Source: Candidatus Competibacteraceae bacterium (GTDB taxonomy: Bacteria > Bacteroidota > Bacteroidia > CAIKAF01). Taken from it: DNA of 64,000 nt. The notes beneath the pieces were generated by a model. That model was not told the origin of the DNA, ran no database searches, and saw nothing but the letters and a program-made list of their open reading frames with translations. Location of the stretch: contig JACSSC010000058.1 in the NCBI GenBank assembly GCA_014879445.1, forward strand, positions 1-64,000, read 5' to 3'. Below are positions 20,351 to 28,124 of the stretch, piece by piece (positions within the stretch are counted from its first letter, which is position 1; each line of letters starts with the position of its first letter). Both the position numbers and the translations under genes were made by a program.

Positions 20351-20561
20351 TGGGATAATTTTAGCTGCCAAAATTACATTTTTTTTAATAGCAACCATAC
20401 CCTTTTCATAAAATCTTATCCCTCAGGGGCGGAATAAATCTGGCTTTGATTTTGAATCGGTTTAGATATACATAATAAATACATGTAAATAAATACACCT
20501 ATATGATAAGAATTAAGCATAAAATCTATTATTTTTGGCATCAAAACAATATACTCATTGT

Positions 20562-21125
20562 ATGGCAAAAGCATCAGATATGTCTGTTGGTACATTCATT
20601 CGTTATAACAACGAACTTTGTGTTATTTCTGAATTTCAGCATCGCACCCCCGGTAACCTGCGGGCATTTTATCAGGCGAAAATGCGAAACCTCAAATCCG
20701 GCAAACAAACCGAAAATCGTTTTCGCCCTGATGAAGAAGTAGAGATTGTGAGGGTTGAAGAACGCGACCTTCAATATTTGTATAAAGAGGCCGATGCGTT
20801 GGTTTGTATGGATACAAATTCTTTCGATCAATATAACATTGCAGCATTCCTTTTTGGTGAAGCTGAAAAATTCATGAAAGAAGGCGCGATGGTTAGGGTG
20901 TCGTTTGAAGGAGAAAATCCGATTTATGCCACACCCCCAAAATCTGTTGTATTGGAAGTTACTTATACCGAACCCGGTTTGAAAGGCGATACTGCTACTC
21001 GTACATTAAAACCGGCTACGCTCGAAACCGGTGCTGTGATTTCCGTTCCTCTGTTTATCGAACAAGGCGAAATGATTAAGGTGAATCCGGAAACCGGTGA
21101 ATATATGGAAAGGGTTAAGAATTAA
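20562..21125 (+). CDS. efp: Elongation factor P
   Basis: Relieves ribosome stalling at polyproline stretches. 187 residues starting MAKASDMSVG, the normal EF-P N terminus. An ATG-like upstream extension from 20535 is not needed. KOW-like domain I (1-65), the OB domain II and the C-terminal domain III (ETGAVISVPLFIEQGEMIKVNPETGEY) are all present. At the tip of domain I the loop reads HRTPGNLRAF. The position that is lysine (K34) in E. coli aligns with Asn. A variant tip residue exists in several EF-P subfamilies. No EpmA/EpmB or EarP candidates are in the window. It converges with the Rrf2 gene, overlapping by 11 bases. Confidence 0.97.
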   Translation: MAKASDMSVGTFIRYNNELCVISEFQHRTPGNLRAFYQAKMRNLKSGKQTENRFRPDEEVEIVRVEERDLQYLYKEADALVCMDTNSFDQYNIAAFLFGEAEKFMKEGAMVRVSFEGENPIYATPPKSVVLEVTYTEPGLKGDTATRTLKPATLETGAVISVPLFIEQGEMIKVNPETGEYMERVKN

Positions 21126-21567
21126 TATCCTGATAGATATATCCCCATTCCAATTCTTCGTTTTTGTTTTTCTCACTCAATTGATTTATGCTATTTGTAG
21201 TACACCACATCCTGAATGTTTCGCGTAGCTGTGCATACTGCTCATGCATAGCACATAGCTTATCTTCGTGGCAGGGCTGAGTGCCTACTATACATGACTC
21301 AAGTGATTCCGCCTCACCTAACGCCTGAATAACTGACAATACGGGTAATGAGCGTTGCTTGCTAGAAAGATAAAACCCACCTCCCCTTCCTTTACTGCTC
21401 GAAATAACCTGTTTGCCTGACAATCGCTGAAGAATTTTACCTACGGTATGTTTGTTGGCCTCAATTTCTTTTGCAATCTCATCCAGGCCAGCTCTTGCTT
21501 TCGTGTGATGAAGAGTGCATAGGTAGGATACAGCACGAATGGCTATTTTGCATGAGGCCGAAATCAT
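21115..21567 (-). CDS. Rrf2 family transcriptional regulator with a three-cysteine Fe-S motif
   Basis: 150 residues. An N-terminal winged helix-turn-helix (IAKEIEANKHTVGKILQRL, then GRGGGFYLS wing) is followed by C92-x6-C99-x5-C105 (SCIVGTQPCHEDKLC), nearly the spacing seen in NsrR and IscR. Known members bind an Fe-S cluster and sense nitric oxide, redox state or cluster supply. It is the last gene of a tight operon with a MIP18 Fe-S factor (3-base gap), an oxidase/NnrS-like membrane protein and a DUF2249 protein, so it probably regulates that operon. Confidence 0.92.
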   Translation of the reverse strand: MISASCKIAIRAVSYLCTLHHTKARAGLDEIAKEIEANKHTVGKILQRLSGKQVISSSKGRGGGFYLSSKQRSLPVLSVIQALGEAESLESCIVGTQPCHEDKLCAMHEQYAQLRETFRMWCTTNSINQLSEKNKNEELEWGYIYQDINS

Positions 21568-21570
21568 GGC

Positions 21571-21894
21571 TTACATGTTTAAAAACATCCGGCCTTCTTC
21601 CGAAATCATATCATAATTCCAGGCCGGCTCAAATGTCAATTCAATATCTGCTTCATACCCGGCAAAAGCATCCTGAATAGCAAATTTTGCAGCATCGGTG
21701 ATAGATTCACCCATTGGGCAAAACTGTGTAGTAAGCGTCATCGTGCATACAATCTTCTTTTCCTCTTCAAAAAAATCAATCTGATATATCAAACCTAAAT
21801 CTACAATGTTCAACCCAATCTCCGGATCAATAACTTTTTTCAACGCCTCTGATGCCCTACGGGATAGTGACGGATTATTACTAACGATTTGCAT
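21571..21894 (-). CDS. MIP18 family (DUF59) iron-sulfur assembly factor
   Basis: 107 residues. VIDPEIGLNIVDLGLIY at the N terminus and the conserved cysteine in TLTTQFCPMGESI mark the SufT/PaaD/MIP18 family, which helps Fe-S cluster maturation. It overlaps the end of the membrane protein gene upstream by 14 bases and precedes the Rrf2 gene by 3 bases. The operon context suggests a role in maturing or repairing Fe-S proteins under nitrosative or low-oxygen conditions; this is inferred. Confidence 0.93.
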   Translation of the reverse strand: MQIVSNNPSLSRRASEALKKVIDPEIGLNIVDLGLIYQIDFFEEEKKIVCTMTLTTQFCPMGESITDAAKFAIQDAFAGYEADIELTFEPAWNYDMISEEGRMFLNM

Positions 21895-23185
21895 AGCGAT
21901 TACTTTTTTTAAGTGTGATAATAAAAAACAAGTGTAGCAGGTAACTAACAGATGCTACCAATAGTCCGGCTGAACCGGCATACATCAATTCTTGAAGCTG
22001 CCATACTATTCCTATGGCAAATAGCATCGCTCCAAGAAGATAACTTATAAGCATGATTTTGAAAAGCAAAGGATGAAACATATCCTTAGGATTTGGCACT
22101 TTTTGTGAATCCTTGTTATGCAACTGATACAAACGATTCCAGACAATAAATGGAAGCGTCTTGAATGTCATACCCATTATCAAAGAGCTTATCCAACCAA
22201 AGAATAGAATAAAACCATACAACAGAATAACCGGATTAGACAACTGTACGCCGGCAAAAAAAAGGAATGTAAACAATAGTGCCAGGCCGCTAGGAATTAT
22301 AAGAGCTACTATTGAAAATAACGATAAAGCCATCGGATTCTCTACTTTTTTTCTAATCCGGTTTTGGTAGGCCCGATAAATATAATAGGCAAAAAGTAGA
22401 ACCGCCACAAACATCAGCACGGATGGAATAATCAAATAATAGGAAGGTGTATAGAGATACAGAAAAACAAACAGCACCAAGGCCACATTCATTAACCAAA
22501 AGATTGACCATAATATGGCTGGCCTACTGTATTTAGAAATTAAAAACATCGGAATCAATCGTGCTGCAACCCCTGTAATGAGCATCAAAAACCAACCCGC
22601 CAACCCTGCATGTGCATGCAATGGTAAATATTGCAATGAATCCAATCGAAATACACGATATCGAAAATTCAGCACCAACAAAAATCCCAAAACTATAGTA
22701 ATCATCAACCAAACAGCAGAAGAGAAAATAAAAACGGCATGTACATTTTCAGTTTGTGATTGTACCATGCTCTTGCCCATATTAATCATGAAAGCAAAAA
22801 CTGAAAGTATAATCAGTACACTGCCAATCGGCGCCAGCAGCGCCATATCAAAAATATAAAATCCCCAAACCAGCATTGGAATTCCCAATGCAGCTAAAGC
22901 AAATGTAACATAGCCCAAGGTGATGCTATACAATCGTCCTTCTATCAACACGGGAACCAATTGATGCGCTGCGCCAAAAATCACCATCGTTCCCCATCCC
23001 AATGCCATGGTATGTGTAATGGCCAGCAACGAGGGCGTGAAATAATGCCCTGCAAAATCAGATACTGACAGCCATAAAAAAACACAAGAAAGTACAAATG
23101 AAAATCCGCCATACAGATAAAAAGGCAATACAATGCCGTGGGCCGTAGTGCGATTGGATAAGGAATTTACAGGAACAGCAAACAT
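21881..23185 (-). CDS. Polytopic membrane protein, NnrS / heme-copper oxidase subunit I-like
   Basis: 434 residues with about twelve hydrophobic helices. Histidines within or beside helices (THTMALGWGTM, GAAHQLVPVLIEGR, LPLHAHAGLAGWF) recall heme-copper oxidase subunit I and the haem-copper NnrS proteins. The full set of oxidase ligands is not apparent, so it is probably not itself a terminal oxidase. Proteins of this kind occur in Bacteroidota clusters for nitric oxide metabolism. It starts 2 bases after the DUF2249 gene ends and overlaps the MIP18 gene. A role in NO tolerance or haem/copper handling is inferred. Confidence 0.75.
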   Translation of the reverse strand: MFAVPVNSLSNRTTAHGIVLPFYLYGGFSFVLSCVFLWLSVSDFAGHYFTPSLLAITHTMALGWGTMVIFGAAHQLVPVLIEGRLYSITLGYVTFALAALGIPMLVWGFYIFDMALLAPIGSVLIILSVFAFMINMGKSMVQSQTENVHAVFIFSSAVWLMITIVLGFLLVLNFRYRVFRLDSLQYLPLHAHAGLAGWFLMLITGVAARLIPMFLISKYSRPAILWSIFWLMNVALVLFVFLYLYTPSYYLIIPSVLMFVAVLLFAYYIYRAYQNRIRKKVENPMALSLFSIVALIIPSGLALLFTFLFFAGVQLSNPVILLYGFILFFGWISSLIMGMTFKTLPFIVWNRLYQLHNKDSQKVPNPKDMFHPLLFKIMLISYLLGAMLFAIGIVWQLQELMYAGSAGLLVASVSYLLHLFFIITLKKSNRYANR

Positions 23186-23187
23186 GC

Positions 23188-23997
23188 TTATTCTTTGAAA
23201 ATTATCAAATGAATTTCATTTTCAGATATTTCTTTTGTGGCATAAGAGTATCCCTTTTCATACAACTCCGGAAGAAGATACACAGGTATGCGTTTATGAT
23301 ATACAAATAAGGCCTGTCCTACTTCAAGTTGTTGTATGGCTTCCAAAATTGAAATCATGGGTAATGGCATTTCTAAATTTCTAACATCCACCGTTTGAAA
23401 TTTTCCGTCAAACCGCTGTATGGCATCATCCCAGTTTACTGCTTGAGCATCTTCACGTGGCACATCAGCAACCTCTGTTGCTCGATGATAAAAATAAGTA
23501 AGGATAACATCGCCCGTATGCTCCACATACGAGTCGAATCCTTTTTTTTTCAATAAGTGTATCAGCGGAACCGGCTCAAACGTATTGATGATTTTCAATG
23601 CATGCCCCGAAGGCAAGTCTCCTATTTGCTTTAATATAACCTCTAATGGATCATTCCCTGAAGCAATCATCGGGCGTACATCCATTTCAACCAGGTTGTT
23701 TACTTCTATTGCCTTGAGTACTTCGGGCATGGATGAATCTTTTTGTTCTTGCATATCTTCAATTTGTATTTGTTCAATTTCAAAACCCAACGATGCCATC
23801 TTTTGCATAAAATCTTCTATGCTGCACCCCCCGACCTTGCATGCCATACGTATGCTGGTGCGTGGAGTCATCAATTTACGTAATAACGGATTCCTTAATT
23901 TCTCAAATGATGGCGAAAGCGAAACTATGGCCTCCAAAGCATCTGGATGCGCTTTAATGAGCTTGTCAATACGAGTATCAGGATGTATCGAAATCAT
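23188..23997 (-). CDS. DUF1858 / double DUF2249 domain protein
   Basis: 269 residues. The N-terminal 75 residues (PDTRIDKLIKAHPDALEAI... ACKVGGCSIEDFMQKM) match DUF1858. Two DUF2249 units follow, about 105-175 (VEMDVRPMIASGNDPLEVILKQIGDLPSGHALKIINTFEPVPLIHLL) and 200-268 (VDVRNLEMPLPMISILEAI...), a fold related to TusA-like sulfur/iron handling proteins. These proteins accompany nitric oxide reductase and hemerythrin genes in other bacteria. It is the first gene of the operon. The start at 23997 (MISIHPD) is preferred over 24018 because the conserved domain begins there. Confidence 0.83.
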   Translation of the reverse strand: MISIHPDTRIDKLIKAHPDALEAIVSLSPSFEKLRNPLLRKLMTPRTSIRMACKVGGCSIEDFMQKMASLGFEIEQIQIEDMQEQKDSSMPEVLKAIEVNNLVEMDVRPMIASGNDPLEVILKQIGDLPSGHALKIINTFEPVPLIHLLKKKGFDSYVEHTGDVILTYFYHRATEVADVPREDAQAVNWDDAIQRFDGKFQTVDVRNLEMPLPMISILEAIQQLEVGQALFVYHKRIPVYLLPELYEKGYSYATKEISENEIHLIIFKE

Positions 23998-24042
23998 ATA
24001 ATGATTAATGATTATCACGCAAAGTAAATCATTCGATTCTAA

Positions 24043-24064
24043 TTAAAGTAAAAAAATACTTTAA
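24043..24064. promoter_or_regulatory. Perfect inverted repeat TTAAAGTA-N6-TACTTTAA, candidate operator
   Basis: Two 8-base arms (24043-24050 and 24057-24064) are separated by six A residues. The repeat lies 46 bases before the first gene of the DUF2249/Rrf2 operon and 126 bases before the divergent ABC-F gene. A near-consensus -7 element (TTACTTTG, minus strand, 24027 to 24020) would place the repeat at about -30 to -51 of the operon promoter. Binding by the operon's own Rrf2 regulator is inference; a CRP/FNR-type factor is an alternative. Confidence 0.45.
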
Positions 24065-24189
24065 ATACCCTTTTTAGGGGATATCGAGCATCATGCAATT
24101 TCATTCATTTTGCCTACCTTCGGCATTGCGTTGGATGTATATCATACGTGCTTAATATAACTCTAACGCTGATTTTGATTGCTATTTTT

Positions 24190-26061
24190 ATGAATTATCT
24201 GTTGGCCGAATCACTCAGCAAATCATTTGGGATTAGAGAACTTTTTTCAAACTTGACTTTTGGATTACAAAAAGGGCAAAGGGTGGCATTGGTTGCCCGA
24301 AACGGCTCAGGCAAATCTACATTGCTTAAAATTTTGGCCAAACAAGAATCGCCGGATAGTGGCAAGGTGGTGTTGCGCAATGGCCTTGTGATGGGGTATC
24401 TGGAACAATCTCCTGTATTAGACCCACAAAAAACTGTCATTGAATGTATGCTGTCGCAGGATGAACCATCTATGCTGGCCATTCGTGATTACGAACAGGC
24501 GCTGATTCAGTTCGAAAATACCGGCGCCGAGCATGATTATACTCGTCTTACATCATGCATGCAACGGATGGACCAATTGCAGGCATGGGATATGGAATCC
24601 CGTATCAAACAAATTCTTCATCGGTTAGATATTACTGATTTTGATGCAAAAGTGGCTACACTTTCCGGCGGACAAGTGCGACGTGTTTCGCTGGCTTCGC
24701 TACTTATTAAACTGCCTGACGTACTCTTGCTTGACGAGCCAACTAACCATCTCGACATTGAAATGATTGAATGGTTGGAAGATTATCTCACAGCACCCGA
24801 AATCACCCTACTGATGGTTACGCACGACCGGTATTTTCTTGATCATGTTTGCACCGACATCTATGAGCTTGACAGAGGAGTACTCATTCCGTATCATGGT
24901 AATTATTCCTATTTTATGGAGAAAAAAGCCGAACGTGAACAAGCCCTACTCAGCGAAAACGAAAAAGCCAAAAATTTATATTACCGCGAATTAGAATGGA
25001 TTCGCAAAATGCCCAAAGCACGCAGTACAAAATCCAAAAGCAGGGTAGATGCCTTTGACGATATACGTGAAAAAGCATTCAGCATGCGCAAAGAAAAAGA
25101 AATTGATATTAACATGCGTATGCAGCGCATGGGAAGCAAAATCGTTGAACTCATTAAAGTTTCAAAATCATTTGGGGATAAAAAAATCATGAAGCGATTT
25201 TCCTATTCTTTTCGTAAAGGTGAACGTATAGGCATTGCCGGAAATAATGGCACGGGAAAAACTACTTTTCTGAAGATGCTGACAGGAGAAATCAAACCTG
25301 ACGAAGGGAAAGTAATTATTGGCGATACCATTCAGTTTGGATATTATGGTCAGCAAGGGCTTGCTATCAAGGAAGATAAACGTGTGATTGAAGTAATCAA
25401 AGATATTGCCGAAGTGATTGATGTGGATAAAAGCGCTAAAGTAACTGCTTCGCAAATGCTCACCCGCTTCGACTTCCCTCCAGAAATGCAATTCACACCC
25501 GTCAGCAAACTTAGTGGTGGCGAAAAAAGACGCTTGTATCTGCTTACTGTTTTACTAAAAAATCCCAACTTCCTAATTCTCGATGAACCCACCAACGACT
25601 TGGATATACTAACGCTTACCAAACTCGAAGAGTATTTGCTCAACTATCAGGGATGCCTCATGATTGTGAGTCACGACCGATACTTTATGGATAAACTATC
25701 CGACCAAATTTTCGTGTTTAAGGGTGACGGTGATATTGATATTTTCAGCGGCACATATTCCGAATATAGAATACAACAAAAAATGGATGAAAAAAAATCC
25801 ATACCCAGAACAGAATCTACAGCACCTGAAAACAAAGCAGAAAAAAAGAAACTCAGCTATAAAGAAAAATTAGAATGGGATCAGATTGAAGAATCATTGC
25901 CTGCCCTTGAAATAGAAAAAGCAACCTTGCAACAGGCATTGGCAAATCATCAATCCGACCACGAAAAACTCATTCAACTCACCGAACGCCTCACTGAAGT
26001 CATTCGTGAAATTGATGAAAAAACAGATCGCTGGTTGTATTTATCACAATGGATAGTTTAA
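24190..26061 (+). CDS. ABC-F family ATPase, Uup-like
   Basis: 623 residues with two ABC domains and no membrane segments. Domain 1 has Walker A GSGKSTLL, signature LSGGQ and LLLDEPTNHLD. Domain 2 has GTGKTT, LSGGEKRR and LILDEPTNDLD. The C terminus (about 560-623) is a charged coiled coil of the Uup type. Soluble ABC-F proteins act on ribosomes, and Uup-type members also affect DNA structures and ribosome assembly. The ATG at 24190 (MNYLLAESLSKSFG) gives the standard N terminus; an upstream start at 24148 would add a spurious hydrophobic segment. The DUF3089 gene follows after 7 bases. Confidence 0.94.
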   Translation: MNYLLAESLSKSFGIRELFSNLTFGLQKGQRVALVARNGSGKSTLLKILAKQESPDSGKVVLRNGLVMGYLEQSPVLDPQKTVIECMLSQDEPSMLAIRDYEQALIQFENTGAEHDYTRLTSCMQRMDQLQAWDMESRIKQILHRLDITDFDAKVATLSGGQVRRVSLASLLIKLPDVLLLDEPTNHLDIEMIEWLEDYLTAPEITLLMVTHDRYFLDHVCTDIYELDRGVLIPYHGNYSYFMEKKAEREQALLSENEKAKNLYYRELEWIRKMPKARSTKSKSRVDAFDDIREKAFSMRKEKEIDINMRMQRMGSKIVELIKVSKSFGDKKIMKRFSYSFRKGERIGIAGNNGTGKTTFLKMLTGEIKPDEGKVIIGDTIQFGYYGQQGLAIKEDKRVIEVIKDIAEVIDVDKSAKVTASQMLTRFDFPPEMQFTPVSKLSGGEKRRLYLLTVLLKNPNFLILDEPTNDLDILTLTKLEEYLLNYQGCLMIVSHDRYFMDKLSDQIFVFKGDGDIDIFSGTYSEYRIQQKMDEKKSIPRTESTAPENKAEKKKLSYKEKLEWDQIEESLPALEIEKATLQQALANHQSDHEKLIQLTERLTEVIREIDEKTDRWLYLSQWIV

Positions 26062-26068
26062 GCTCTAT

Positions 26069-27085
26069 ATGATGAAAAATGGTATTATCATAATACAAAT
26101 TATTACTTACTCTATAATGGGGATTATAACATCATATGCTCAAGGCAACCGAAATACTGCAACGCCAACAACACCTGATCCTCCCGATTATTCACAACCT
26201 ACATCATGGAGCGCACTTCCATTCAGAAATGACGCTGCCGACCATCTCCCGTTCGGCGAAATAGCAATACACGATTCACTCAAACAGGCCGATGTGTTTT
26301 ATGTGTATCCTACACTGTACATGCGTGGAAAAACTTGGAATGCATCTTTAGACAACAAACGCCTGAACCGACGTATTGATAAATATCCTGTGGCATATCA
26401 GGCATCTGTTTTCAATCGTACTGCAAGGGTATATGCTCCCAGATATCGCCAAGCCATTATTCATAGTTTTTTCGATACCACCGGACGTGGTAATCAAGCA
26501 CTCGATTTGGCTTATGATGATATCAAGTTGGCCTTTGATTATTACTTGAAAAACTTTAACCAAGGAAGACCTATCATCCTTGCTTCGCATAGCCAGGGAA
26601 CACATCATGTTCGACGTCTGATGTCCGATTTTTTTGATAAAGATACGCTGCTCTCAAAACAACTTGTATGCGCATATGCCATTGGCTTAGCAATGCACGA
26701 AAAACAGTATACTACGCTTACGCCTTGCACATCGCCCGACCAAACCGGATGCTACGTTACTTGGTCTAGCTTCAGAAAGGGACATATTCCCGATAGTGCA
26801 TCTATGCTCATCGGCGATGTTTGTATTAATCCCATTTCTTGGAAAAGAGATACTTTTCCGGCTTGCAGCTCAGGAGGGGTTATGATAAATATGCGCAAAA
26901 GAAAAGGATTTGCCTCCGAAGCTGTTATTCATAATAGATATCTTTGGGTAAAAACACGCATGCCCATTGTGAAACATTGGAAAAACTTGCATCTTGTTGA
27001 CATCAATTTATTTTGGCACAACATACGCCACAATGTGGCCATTCGATTTGATGCATTTCAAATTTCTCATCAAAACCAACGATGA
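26069..27085 (+). CDS. Secreted alpha/beta-hydrolase-like protein, DUF3089 family
   Basis: 338 residues with an N-terminal signal segment (IIIQIITYSIMGIITSYAQ). The core has the family motifs ADVFYVYPTLY, ARVYAPRYRQA, DLAYDDIKLAFDYYL and the nucleophile elbow ASHSQGTHH (G/A-x-S-x-G type). The substrate is unknown. It is on the same strand as the ABC-F gene, 7 bases after it. Its 3' end overlaps the convergent hldD gene by 16 bases, which implies transcripts that run into each other unless terminated within the coding ends. Confidence 0.85.
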   Translation: MMKNGIIIIQIITYSIMGIITSYAQGNRNTATPTTPDPPDYSQPTSWSALPFRNDAADHLPFGEIAIHDSLKQADVFYVYPTLYMRGKTWNASLDNKRLNRRIDKYPVAYQASVFNRTARVYAPRYRQAIIHSFFDTTGRGNQALDLAYDDIKLAFDYYLKNFNQGRPIILASHSQGTHHVRRLMSDFFDKDTLLSKQLVCAYAIGLAMHEKQYTTLTPCTSPDQTGCYVTWSSFRKGHIPDSASMLIGDVCINPISWKRDTFPACSSGGVMINMRKRKGFASEAVIHNRYLWVKTRMPIVKHWKNLHLVDINLFWHNIRHNVAIRFDAFQISHQNQR

Positions 27086-28035
27086 GGTTGCAAATAAGTT
27101 GACACATACGTTTTTATACCTTCTTCCAGTGTGTAAAAAGGTTCTTGATATCCGGCTAATCTGAGTTTATTCACTTCGGCCTCCGTGTAATATTGATAAG
27201 ATAACCGAATATCAGCAGGCATATCTATAAAATCAATCACAGGGTTGATTTGCATAGCCGAAAAAACAGCATGAGCCAAATCAAGAAAAGTACGGGCAAC
27301 GCCCGTGCCTGTATTGTATATGCCATTGGCCGGACGATGCTGAAAAAAATACAGAAGTATAGATGCTATATCCTGAACATAAATGAAATCTCGTCGCTGT
27401 TCTCCATCCTGCCATCCTTCACGGTGAGATTTAAATAGTGACATACTACCTCGATCTTCTATTTGTTTGAATGCATGATAAACCACAGAGGCCATCCGAC
27501 CTTTATGATACTCATTCGGCCCATATACATTGAAAAATTTAAACCCATACCAATGAGATGGCGATGACTGTTGCGAAATAGCCCAAAGGTCAAACCGGTG
27601 TTTTGATCTGGCATAAGGATTCAATGGTTCGAGCATCGAAAGAAGCGACTCATCATCAGAATAACCCTGCTTACCATTTCCGTATGTGGCCGCCGACGAT
27701 GCATAAAAAAGCGGAATATCATATTGCGAACAGATATGCCAAACCAATTTTGAATAATTAAGATTAAGTTGATTGAAAATATCTTCATTCTGCTCTGAAG
27801 TATCTGTTCGGGCACCCAAATGAAATACCGCTTCTACCTGCTCGGCTTGCAATGAAAACCATTCGATAAATGCATCGCGATGAATATACAAGTTGCAATT
27901 AATGTTTTCGTAATTGGATGCCTTCTTTTCAATGCCAAAATCATCTACCAACACAAGATTCTTATATCCTGCCCGGTTCAAACATCCACTCAGATAACTG
28001 CCAATAAATCCCGCTGCTCCTGTAACAACAATCAT
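27070..28035 (-). CDS. hldD: ADP-L-glycero-D-manno-heptose 6-epimerase
   Basis: Epimerises ADP-heptose at C6 for lipopolysaccharide core synthesis. 321 residues. The extended-SDR fold has NAD(P) motif TGAAGFIGS at the N terminus and catalytic S/T and Y-x3-K in SSAATYG and YARSKHRFD. Family-specific stretches include FHLGARTDTSE, FFNVYGPNEYHKGRMASV and DGEQRRDFIYV. No other heptose genes are adjacent. It converges with the DUF3089 gene (16-base overlap) and is separated from the esterase gene upstream by a terminator. Confidence 0.93.
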   Translation of the reverse strand: MIVVTGAAGFIGSYLSGCLNRAGYKNLVLVDDFGIEKKASNYENINCNLYIHRDAFIEWFSLQAEQVEAVFHLGARTDTSEQNEDIFNQLNLNYSKLVWHICSQYDIPLFYASSAATYGNGKQGYSDDESLLSMLEPLNPYARSKHRFDLWAISQQSSPSHWYGFKFFNVYGPNEYHKGRMASVVYHAFKQIEDRGSMSLFKSHREGWQDGEQRRDFIYVQDIASILLYFFQHRPANGIYNTGTGVARTFLDLAHAVFSAMQINPVIDFIDMPADIRLSYQYYTEAEVNKLRLAGYQEPFYTLEEGIKTYVSTYLQPHRWF

Positions 28036-28071
28036 TTATCAATTTTCAAACAAAGGTACATTTTAGCCGCT

Positions 28072-28103
28072 ATGAAAAAAAAAGAGGGCAATACGCCCTC
28101 TTT
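28072..28103 (-). terminator. Intrinsic terminator after the T9SS esterase-like gene
   Basis: On the minus strand AAAGAGGGC-GTATT-GCCCTCTTT forms a 9-bp stem with a 5-base loop followed by a run of T. It begins about 20 bases past the stop at 28125 and lies before hldD. Confidence 0.85.
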
Positions 28104-28124
28104 ACTTATGATTTATGAAAAATA

